Assembly (NCBI GenBank): GCA_021825035.1
Contig: JAKAIQ010000095.1
Span: 1 to 7,870 of the forward strand
Source of the DNA: Deltaproteobacteria bacterium
GTDB taxonomy: Bacteria; Desulfobacterota; GWC2-55-46
Direction of reading: 5' to 3'
Length of the DNA stretch: 7,870 bases
The position numbers were made by a program, and so were the translations under genes. Below, in pieces: positions 1-6,255 of this stretch (its first letter is position 1; the number at the start of each line of letters is the position of its first letter). The notes under the pieces were generated by a model. It did no database searches. It had not been told where the DNA came from and worked only from the letters and a program-made list of their open reading frames with translations.

Positions 1-8
1 AAAAAGAG

Positions 9-989
9 GTGGAGATAATCAGGGCGCTCAGAGGAATCGGCGTCAAGGCAGGAGAGACGAAAGAATACATCTCCGGGCAGTCCCTCAGCTCAAGGCTTGG
101 AATCTCACGCGCCGCGGTCTGGAAGCACATAAGGAACCTCAGGGGAATGGGTTTTCTCATAGAGGCCAGCCCCTCGAAAGGGTATTCACTCAGAAACGAA
201 GCGGAAAGTTTTAACGCCATAGGGATACGCGCGGCCCTTTCCACGGAAGTTATCGGGAAAAAGATATTTTTTTATTCATCCATAGATTCAACCAACATAA
301 AGGCTTTTGAGCTTGCGAGAATGGGAGAGCCTGAGGGCACGGCTGTCATAGCCGACAGCCAATCAAGTGGAAAAGGCCGCATCGGAAGAAGATGGGAATC
401 TCCCCCCGGCGTAAACGTCTATACCTCTGTTATTCTCAGGCCTGATGTGGAGCCGCAGAATGCTCAAAACCTGACGTTTCTGTCGGCCGTTGCCGTAGCC
501 GAGGCGGTGGAGGCCGTTTGTTTGCGGAAACCGACCGTAAAATGGCCTAACGACATACTCATCGATTCGAGGAAGGTGGCCGGCATACTGATGGAGATGG
601 ATTCGGAGGCGGACAGGGTTCATTTTGTCATAGCCGGAATTGGAGTGAACGTGAATATGAAAGAGCGGATGCTCCCGGTCCCCATCAGGACGATAGCGTC
701 ATCATTGGCTGAAAAGGCAGGCATAGATATCGACAGAACCGGCTTCGTGCGCGCCCTTTATTCAAGTATCGAAAAATGGTATAGAATATATTCAAGCGAT
801 GGATTCGGCCCGGTCTTGAACGCCTGGAAGGGGTATTTTGACGCCGAGGGAAAGCCTATAAAGGTCACGAGCTTTAACAGTACGGTTTTTGGCATATGCG
901 CCGGAGTTGACGAAAGCGGCGCACTGCTTGTAAGAAGCCCATCCGGCGCCATTATCAGGATAATCTCAGGGGATGCGGAAAGAGGGTAG
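9..989 (+). CDS. birA: Bifunctional biotin operon repressor / biotin-[acetyl-CoA-carboxylase] ligase
   Basis: BirA activates biotin with ATP to biotinyl-5'-AMP and transfers it to the acceptor lysine of biotin carboxyl carrier domains in the cytoplasm. Residues 20-45 form a winged helix-turn-helix (LGISRAAVWKHI), so this is the class II, DNA-binding form that can also repress biotin genes. The catalytic domain has the adenylate-binding loop GKGRIGRRW (121-129), KWPND (178-182) with K178, and GIGVNVN (210-216). A small C-terminal domain follows (about 280-326). The 326 residues match the usual length. The start is uncertain. GTG at 9 has no properly spaced ribosome binding site, and the frame is open to the window edge (bases 3-8 read K-E), so the real start may lie upstream. 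No biotin operator is visible here. It is followed after 5 bases by coaX, a pairing common in bacteria. The identity is secure. Confidence 0.95.
   Translation: MEIIRALRGIGVKAGETKEYISGQSLSSRLGISRAAVWKHIRNLRGMGFLIEASPSKGYSLRNEAESFNAIGIRAALSTEVIGKKIFFYSSIDSTNIKAFELARMGEPEGTAVIADSQSSGKGRIGRRWESPPGVNVYTSVILRPDVEPQNAQNLTFLSAVAVAEAVEAVCLRKPTVKWPNDILIDSRKVAGILMEMDSEADRVHFVIAGIGVNVNMKERMLPVPIRTIASSLAEKAGIDIDRTGFVRALYSSIEKWYRIYSSDGFGPVLNAWKGYFDAEGKPIKVTSFNSTVFGICAGVDESGALLVRSPSGAIIRIISGDAERG
979..986 (+). promoter_or_regulatory. Ribosome binding site of coaX, inside the end of birA
   Basis: The sequence AAAGAGGG lies 8 bases before the coaX ATG at 995 and overlaps the last codons of birA. This supports the chosen coaX start and suggests that the two genes are translationally coupled. 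Confidence 0.7.
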
Positions 990-994
990 CACAA

Positions 995-1753
995 ATGCTT
1001 CTTGCCGTAGATATCGGTAACTCCAATATCGTTGTCGGGGTCTTCAGGGGCGACTCATTGTCAGTCCACTGGAGAATAAACACGGAAATAAGCCGTACCG
1101 CTGACGAATACGGGGCGCTCCTTGCCGGCCTTTTTTCGTCCGCCGGCATAACCCGGCCGGACATAGACGGCGCCATTGTCTGTTCGGTTGTGCCGGGTCT
1201 TGACAGGACTTTTCTCGAAGTTATCAGAAGATACGCCGCAGAAAAAGTTTATCTCGTAGGTAAAAACGTAGTTCCCGGTATAAAAGTCCTTACGGACAAT
1301 CCCGGAGAAGTAGGGGCCGACAGGCTCGCGAACGCCGTTGCGGCCCGCCGTCTCTATAAGCCGCCGGTTATCATAGTAGACTTCGGCACAGCAATAACGT
1401 TCGATTATGTGCGCGTGGACGGATACATGGGTGGGGTTATTGCGCCGGGTATCGCCATATCCGCGGGAGCGCTGTTTGCGCGGACGGCAAAGTTGCCGGA
1501 GTCGGATTTCGAGAGGCCCGACCGCGTAGTTGGAAAAAATACGATAGAAGCCATGAGGTCAGGTCTTTTTTTCGGATTTGGGGGACTCGTCGATCGCATA
1601 ATAGAAAGAATGATGAAAGAGTACGAGGAAAAGGCGCAGGTAATCGCCACCGGAGGAATGGCTAAGTTTCTTCTGGGCGAGAGCCGGCAAATAAAAAAGA
1701 CGGATGAATTTCTTACCCTTAAAGGCCTGAAGTTCATGTACGAAGGGATTTGA
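995..1753 (+). CDS. coaX: Type III pantothenate kinase
   Basis: CoaX phosphorylates pantothenate to 4'-phosphopantothenate, the first committed step of coenzyme A synthesis, in the cytoplasm. The type III family is insensitive to CoA feedback and needs a monovalent cation. The 252 residues show the ASKHA-fold motifs in order: the phosphate-binding DIGNSN (6-11), GADR (107-110) with the catalytic base D109, DFGTAITFD (129-137), GGVIAPG (146-152), and the late nucleotide-binding ATGG (218-221). The length fits the family (about 250-260). One small oddity is isoleucine at 134, where the common form is DFGTATT; it is probably neutral. The ATG at 995 has a good ribosome binding site at 979-986. 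The gene lies 5 bases after birA and 8 bases before the TPR gene, consistent with one operon. Confidence 0.96.
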   Translation: MLLAVDIGNSNIVVGVFRGDSLSVHWRINTEISRTADEYGALLAGLFSSAGITRPDIDGAIVCSVVPGLDRTFLEVIRRYAAEKVYLVGKNVVPGIKVLTDNPGEVGADRLANAVAARRLYKPPVIIVDFGTAITFDYVRVDGYMGGVIAPGIAISAGALFARTAKLPESDFERPDRVVGKNTIEAMRSGLFFGFGGLVDRIIERMMKEYEEKAQVIATGGMAKFLLGESRQIKKTDEFLTLKGLKFMYEGI

Positions 1754-1761
1754 TAAGATAG

Positions 1762-2223
1762 ATGTCAGCCAACGAACACTTCCTTGCGGGCAAGAAACAC
1801 CTTAAAGAGGATAATATCGACAAGGCGCTGCGGGCCTTTGAAAAGGCTTATCGCGAGGATAAAGACATGGCTGAGCACATGTCCTATTACGGCCTCTGCA
1901 AGGCCGTACGAAGCGGCGAGATCGGTTTTGGCCTGGAGCTGTGTACCAGGGCCATTAAAAAGGAATTTTTTCGCGCGGAGTTCTATCTCAATCTCGGCAA
2001 GGTCTATCTGGCCGCGGGCAATAAGAAGGGGGCGATAAAGGTGTTTCTGAAGGGCCTCAAATTCGAGCCTGCAAATGAGGAGATCAATAAATACCTGGTC
2101 GATCTCGGCTTCAGGAAGAGGCCGTTTGTGCCTGTCCTCGAGAGGTCCAACCCTGTAAACAAATATCTCGGCATAATATTTAGAAGACTCATCCCCAGGC
2201 TTTTTAAAAGGACGACATCATAG
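1762..2223 (+). CDS. Small TPR-repeat protein with a basic C-terminal tail, function unknown
   Basis: This 153-residue protein is made of tetratricopeptide-type helical hairpins. Two are clear: residues 3-36 (A-G at helix A, K-A-L-R-A-F-E-K-A in helix B) and 73-106 (LGKVYLAAGNKKGAIKVF). A degenerate repeat lies between them at 37-71. TPRs normally act as protein-protein docking surfaces. After the last repeat comes a non-TPR tail (about 117-153) rich in Arg and Lys, with RKRPFVPVLERSNP at 118-131 and an amphipathic basic end. There is no signal peptide or membrane segment, so it is probably cytoplasmic. The ATG at 1762 has only a weak ribosome binding site; GAAGGG at 1742-1747 is distant, so translation may depend on coupling to coaX. 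The gene ends 2 bases before the EF-G-like gene. I do not recognise a named family beyond the TPR fold. Confidence 0.85.
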   Translation: MSANEHFLAGKKHLKEDNIDKALRAFEKAYREDKDMAEHMSYYGLCKAVRSGEIGFGLELCTRAIKKEFFRAEFYLNLGKVYLAAGNKKGAIKVFLKGLKFEPANEEINKYLVDLGFRKRPFVPVLERSNPVNKYLGIIFRRLIPRLFKRTTS

Positions 2224-2225
2224 GA

Positions 2226-4319
2226 ATGGATATCGCTCTGGACAAGAAAAGGAACATTGCCGTGATTGCCCACGGCGGCGCAGGAAAGACCACTTTATCC
2301 GAAGCGATTCTTTTTGACGCGGGAGCCACCGACAGGCTTGGCCGGGTAGATGACGATACTTCCATCCTCGACTGCGAGCCTGAGGAGCATAAAAGAAAGT
2401 TGAGCATTTCTTCAGCTATCCACCACTACAGGTGGGGAGAGTGCTCCGTCAACATAATCGACACGCCCGGCTATTCCGATTTTCTTTATGAGACACGTAA
2501 TTCCCTGAGGGCTGCCGGCGGGGCAGTAGTTATTCTGAGCGCCATATCCGGGGTGAAGGTGCAAACCGAGAAGATATGGCAGTTCGCCGACGAGTTCGAG
2601 ATCTCAAGGATTGCCTTCGTAAATAAGATGGACAAAGAGCGGGCTAATTTCCTGAGGGCCGTTGACGATATGGAAAAGGTTCTCGGAACAAGGGGCGTGC
2701 CAATTCATATTCCGGTCGGTGAAGGGCCGGGGTTTTCCGGAATAATCGATCTCATGGCCATGAAGTGCTTAACTTACAGAGATGATTGCTCTGGCGGCTG
2801 GGAGATTAAGCCCATACCAAAAGATAATGAAAAAGACTCCGCCGATATGCGGGAACGGATGATCTCATCGCTCGTCGAGGCCGATGACGGTCTAACCGAA
2901 AAATATCTGAGCGGGGTCGAGTTGACTGTGGGGGAGCTTCAAAAAGCTTTAAGAGAGGGGGTGCTCACGAGACGGTTCATCCCGGTTCTCCTGGGGTCCG
3001 CATACAGGAATATGGGCGTAAACCTCCTCATGGACGCCGTAAACCTGACGCTTCCTTCGCCCGTTGACAAGGGCGTCATAAGGGGCGTCATAAAAGGAAC
3101 CGATCCAAAGACAGGCGCCGAGGCCGTGAGGGAGCCTGATCCTGAGGAGCCTTTTTCCGCCTTTGTCTTCAAGACCATAATAGACCCTTATACGGGAAAG
3201 CTCTCCATATTCAGGGTGCTTTCCGGGACATTGCATGCCGACAGCCAGGTCTACAATTCGAGCCGCGGCGTAAAGGAAAAGATAGGCCACCTTTATATCA
3301 TGGAAGGCAAGAAATTAAAGGACACCGCCAGGGCGGCGGCTGGAGACATAATTGCGGCCGCCAGGCTCAAGGATACGCTTACGGGCGATACCCTCTGCGA
3401 TGCTGCGAACCCGATACTCTTTCCTCCACCGGCTCCGGCGAGCCCCGCCCTTTCATATGCCATACATCCGAGGACAAAAGCCGATGAGGACAAGGCCCCC
3501 GCTGCCATAGAAAAGCTTATCGAGGAAGATCCGGGTCTCGATTTCAGGAGGGACGGCCAGACGAAGGAGTTCATACTTTCAGGAGCCGGCCAGGTGCATA
3601 TCGAGGTGAGCGTGGAGAAGCTCAGGAGGAAATTCGGTTGCGACCTGGAGATAAAGACACCGAGGGTGTCTTACAGGGAAACGATCCGTTCCCATGTGAA
3701 AGTTCAGGGAAGATACAAAAAACAGTCCGGAGGAAGGGGGCAGTACGGGGATGTCTGGCTCGACATGAGTCCGCTGCCGCGAGGTAAGGGATTCGAATTT
3801 TTCGATAACATAACCGGCGGGGCCATACCGAGGCAGTTCATTCCGGCTGTAGAAAAGGGCGTTAGGGAAGCTATGCTCTCCGGCGCTCTCGCCGGATTTC
3901 CGGTCGTAGACGTGAAAGTGATTCTTTACGACGGCTCATATCATTCGGTTGACTCATCCGACATGGCCTTTAAGATAGCCGCCTCCATCGGTTTTAGGAA
4001 AGGCTTTGAGCAGGCCCACCCGGTACTCCTCGAGCCCGTTATGAAGATGGAGATAAACGTGCCTGACGATAGCCTCGGCGACGTTATCGGGGATATCAAT
4101 TCGAGAAGAGGCAAGATCCTCGGCGCGGAGCCGAAGGCCGGCAGCCAGACGCTTAAGGCCGTCGTGCCGATGTCGGAGGTCATAACCTACGCGACCGACC
4201 TTAAAAGCGTTACGCAGGATCGAGGCATTTTTACGATGGAATTCTCACACTACGAGGAAGTGCCGACATTTCTCAGCCAGAAGATAATTGCCGAGCATAC
4301 GGGGTCGGCAGGCAAGTGA
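2226..4319 (+). CDS. fusA: Elongation factor G-like translational GTPase (EF-G2 type)
   Basis: This 697-residue protein has the full EF-G layout: G domain (about 8-280), domain II (about 300-400), domain III (about 405-480), domain IV (about 481-600) and domain V (about 601-690). GTPase motifs are the P-loop HGGAGKTT (16-23), switch II DTPGYSDF (79-86), NKMDKE (133-138) and GSAY (257-260). Domain IV has GGRGQYGDV (502-510) and YHSVDSSDMAFK with tip H573. Domain V has LLEPVMKMEI and ends in FSHYEEVP. It differs from housekeeping EF-G: the P-loop aspartate of HIDAGKT is G18, switch I RGITIT is RKLSIS (57-62), and the catalytic histidine of DTPGHVDF is Y83. This pattern resembles the EF-G-2 group (for example the second EF-G of Thermus thermophilus), so a canonical fusA is expected elsewhere. 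The symbol is given in that broad sense. ATG at 2226 follows AAAAGGAC (2206-2213) after 12 bases. The role may be specialised translocation or ribosome rescue; this is unproven. Confidence 0.93.
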   Translation: MDIALDKKRNIAVIAHGGAGKTTLSEAILFDAGATDRLGRVDDDTSILDCEPEEHKRKLSISSAIHHYRWGECSVNIIDTPGYSDFLYETRNSLRAAGGAVVILSAISGVKVQTEKIWQFADEFEISRIAFVNKMDKERANFLRAVDDMEKVLGTRGVPIHIPVGEGPGFSGIIDLMAMKCLTYRDDCSGGWEIKPIPKDNEKDSADMRERMISSLVEADDGLTEKYLSGVELTVGELQKALREGVLTRRFIPVLLGSAYRNMGVNLLMDAVNLTLPSPVDKGVIRGVIKGTDPKTGAEAVREPDPEEPFSAFVFKTIIDPYTGKLSIFRVLSGTLHADSQVYNSSRGVKEKIGHLYIMEGKKLKDTARAAAGDIIAAARLKDTLTGDTLCDAANPILFPPPAPASPALSYAIHPRTKADEDKAPAAIEKLIEEDPGLDFRRDGQTKEFILSGAGQVHIEVSVEKLRRKFGCDLEIKTPRVSYRETIRSHVKVQGRYKKQSGGRGQYGDVWLDMSPLPRGKGFEFFDNITGGAIPRQFIPAVEKGVREAMLSGALAGFPVVDVKVILYDGSYHSVDSSDMAFKIAASIGFRKGFEQAHPVLLEPVMKMEINVPDDSLGDVIGDINSRRGKILGAEPKAGSQTLKAVVPMSEVITYATDLKSVTQDRGIFTMEFSHYEEVPTFLSQKIIAEHTGSAGK

Positions 4320-4320
4320 T

Positions 4321-4327
4321 GGAAAGG
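4321..4327 (+). promoter_or_regulatory. Ribosome binding site that fixes the start of the helical-repeat protein
   Basis: GGAAAGG lies 8 bases before the ATG at 4336, just after the EF-G-like stop at 4319. It favours that ATG over an in-frame TTG at 4288, which lies inside the EF-G-like gene. Confidence 0.6.
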
Positions 4328-4335
4328 CCCGGGAT

Positions 4336-5337
4336 ATGAAGGTCCGGCAGGGTTTATTAAAGTTTGTCTCACCCAAGACCGATAGGGAAGAGCGCCTGAG
4401 AATCGCCCTCAACACATGCGATGAACCTCTTTCGTCCGATGACCGAATTACAGTTCTTTTCATTCTCAGTCATGACCGTGATCCGGAGGTCGCGGCAGCC
4501 GCAAAGAAGGCTTTTGAAGAATACCCCTTTCCATTGACCTGCGACGCCCTCGATAAAAGGCTTGACCCTGCCGTCATAAAAGAGATCGTACGCCTCCGCG
4601 GGGATAACGATGCCGTTATGATTATGGCCTCGCTAAACCCTTCGATAGACGACGATACCCTTGCGCTCATAGCCGAGACGGGACCTGAGGATGTTATAGG
4701 CCTTCTTGCATTGGACAGGGACAGGGTGCTTGAAAAACCGTTCCTTCTCGATGCCATAAGGAAAAATCCGGCTGCCTCGCCCGCCCTCGTAAGATCTCTC
4801 GAATCCCTTCAATCCAATCCGGCTTCATCTCATGCTTCCCCCGCCCGGACCGCCGCGGCGGCGGATGCCTGTAGCGGCGGCGATGAGTCAATAAAAGGGG
4901 ATGAGGTAAAGACGCAGTTTAATGAGCAGAACCTGTATAAATTGATTCAGGAGATGGGCATAGGCAGCAAGGTGAAACTGGCCCTTACCGGAAACAAGGC
5001 CGCGCGCGAACTCCTCGTCAAGGATGCGAATAAAATAATATCCGTGTCGGTGCTAAAGAACCCCAGAATAACCGAAGACGAGGTGCTGAAGCTTTCATCT
5101 GCAAAGGGGATTCCTGAGGATATATTGAGGATTATAGGAAGAAACAAGGAATGGATCAAGAATTACAGCATAAGGCTAAATATGGTGATGAACGCGAAGA
5201 CGCCCCTGGCGATATCCATCAAGCTCATGGATCAGCTTTTTGAGAAGGACCTCGCAAAGATCGCGAAAAGCAAGAACGTACCGAGCGTTATCGCGTCCAC
5301 TGCGAGAAGAAAGCTCGAACTGAAGAAGGACCAATGA
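4336..5337 (+). CDS. Conserved helical-repeat (HEAT-like) protein, function unknown
   Basis: This 333-residue soluble protein has two helical halves joined by a low-complexity linker. The N-terminal half (about 15-155) has short paired helices, such as DRITVLFILSHDRDPEVAAAAKKAF (in 36-60), typical of HEAT-like alpha-solenoids. The linker (about 158-195) is rich in Ser, Ala, Pro, Gly and Asp. The C-terminal half (about 197-326) starts at LYKLIQEMGIGSKVKLALTGN and ends with KSKNVPSVIASTARRKL. An Asn-Pro-centred turn recurs in both halves (LNPSID at 100, KNPAAS at 143, KNPRIT at 241, and a variant NAKTPL at 286). No catalytic motif, signal peptide or membrane segment is visible. The C-terminal half resembles conserved hypothetical proteins I associate with deltaproteobacteria; that is recollection, not a search. 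An in-frame TTG at 4288 would add 16 residues, but the ATG at 4336 has the better ribosome binding site. The gene lies 16 bases after the EF-G-like gene and 1 base before nfo. Confidence 0.82.
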   Translation: MKVRQGLLKFVSPKTDREERLRIALNTCDEPLSSDDRITVLFILSHDRDPEVAAAAKKAFEEYPFPLTCDALDKRLDPAVIKEIVRLRGDNDAVMIMASLNPSIDDDTLALIAETGPEDVIGLLALDRDRVLEKPFLLDAIRKNPAASPALVRSLESLQSNPASSHASPARTAAAADACSGGDESIKGDEVKTQFNEQNLYKLIQEMGIGSKVKLALTGNKAARELLVKDANKIISVSVLKNPRITEDEVLKLSSAKGIPEDILRIIGRNKEWIKNYSIRLNMVMNAKTPLAISIKLMDQLFEKDLAKIAKSKNVPSVIASTARRKLELKKDQ

Positions 5338-5338
5338 T

Positions 5339-6202
5339 ATGCCTCTCGGCGTGCATACCTCGATAGCGGGAGGCATATCCAATTCAATCGACAGGATAGA
5401 GGATCTCGGCTGTGACGCCATGCAGATATTCTCCAGAAATCCGAGAAGCTGGACCTTGAGGCCCATCCCCAGAAATGAGATCGACCTTTTCAGGGCTAAA
5501 AGACGCAAGGCGGCCATATGGCCTGTAGCGGTGCATACTACGTACCTTATAAATCTCTGCTCGTCCGACCCGGCCATCTTTGATAGATCGGTAAGCCTCT
5601 TCAAGGCCGAGATAGGAACGGCTGAAGACCTCGGCGCCGACTATCTTGTAACCCACCTCGGAAGCCCGTTAGGCATGGGCGCTGATTTTGCGCTCGAACG
5701 CATCGGAAGAGCGCTTAAAGAGGTTTGCGAAAGCAATCTCGGAAAAAAGGCCATGATACTCCTTGAAAATACCTCTGGAAGCGGGTTCGGGTTTGGGAGC
5801 AGCCTCAAGGACGTGGGCAGGATCATGGATAACGCCGCACTCCTGGGGCTCGAGATCGGATTCTGTTTCGACACATGCCACGCCTTTGCCGCCGGCTACC
5901 GTATGAGTTCAGAAAGCGAGGTCGCCGCGCTTCTTGAGACGGTAGACAGAGAGGCCGGGTTGAAAAGACTCAAGCTCATCCATCTAAACGACTCCAAGGG
6001 CGGTCTGAACTCGAAGCTCGACAGGCACGAACACATAGGGGAGGGCAAGATAGGCCTCGACGGGTTTAAGGCGCTTATCGCCAATCCCGTGATTAGGCGG
6101 ACGCCCCTCATACTCGAGACGCCGAAAAAGAGCGAAAAGGACGACCCGCGTAATCTAAGGACTGTAAGAAAGATAATGGAAGCGTGGGGCAAACCTGCTT
6201 GA
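5339..6202 (+). CDS. nfo: Deoxyribonuclease IV (AP endonuclease, endonuclease IV)
   Basis: Endonuclease IV cuts DNA 5' to abasic sites and removes blocked 3' ends in base excision repair, using three zinc ions in a TIM barrel. All nine expected metal ligands can be placed: H66 (VHTTYLINL), H106 (VTHLGS), E143 (LLENTSG), D178 and H181 (CFDTCHAFAAGY), H215 (LIHLNDSKG), D228 and H230 (DRHEHIGEGKIG), and E260 (ILETP). The N-terminus GVHTSIAGGISNSI is also typical, with the family SRNPRSW stretch at 32-38. The 287 residues match the family. The ATG at 5339 follows AAGAAGGA (5323-5330) after 8 bases, inside the end of the preceding gene, which points to coupled translation. Nothing suggests loss of activity. 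Confidence 0.97.
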   Translation: MPLGVHTSIAGGISNSIDRIEDLGCDAMQIFSRNPRSWTLRPIPRNEIDLFRAKRRKAAIWPVAVHTTYLINLCSSDPAIFDRSVSLFKAEIGTAEDLGADYLVTHLGSPLGMGADFALERIGRALKEVCESNLGKKAMILLENTSGSGFGFGSSLKDVGRIMDNAALLGLEIGFCFDTCHAFAAGYRMSSESEVAALLETVDREAGLKRLKLIHLNDSKGGLNSKLDRHEHIGEGKIGLDGFKALIANPVIRRTPLILETPKKSEKDDPRNLRTVRKIMEAWGKPA

Positions 6203-6227
6203 ATTCCGCGACGTATGCGTGTAGGAT
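6199..6227 (+). promoter_or_regulatory. Candidate sigma-70-type promoter for trxB
   Basis: TTGAAT (6199-6204) and TAGGAT (6222-6227) match the -35 and -10 consensus at four of six positions each, with an ideal 17-base spacer. They fall in the longest gap of the window, directly before trxB. Transcription would start near 6234, leaving a leader of about 20 bases. The match is weak enough to be chance. Confidence 0.3.
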
Positions 6228-6241
6228 ACCTTCTCGATACC

Positions 6242-6249
6242 AAAGGAGG
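6242..6249 (+). promoter_or_regulatory. Strong ribosome binding site of trxB
   Basis: AAAGGAGG is nearly a full complement to the 16S rRNA 3' end and lies 6 bases before the ATG at 6256. It is the strongest such site in the window and suggests high translation of thioredoxin reductase. Confidence 0.85.
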
Positions 6250-6255
6250 ATTTAA

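Noticed and set aside
1784..2038. 84-codon + strand frame inside the TPR gene
   Set aside because: It is Arg/Ser-rich without pattern, while the other frame gives clear TPR repeats.
4288..4335. TTG start giving a 349-residue helical-repeat protein overlapping the EF-G-like gene
   Set aside because: The extra 16 residues look like non-coding translation, and the ATG at 4336 has a well-placed GGAAAGG.
4850..4861. CCGCCGCGGCGG as a terminator stem
   Set aside because: It is inside an open coding frame, has no loop and no following T-run.
5176..5604. 142-codon open frame on the - strand
   Set aside because: It is antisense to the helical-repeat gene end and the nfo start, with no motif or plausible start signal.
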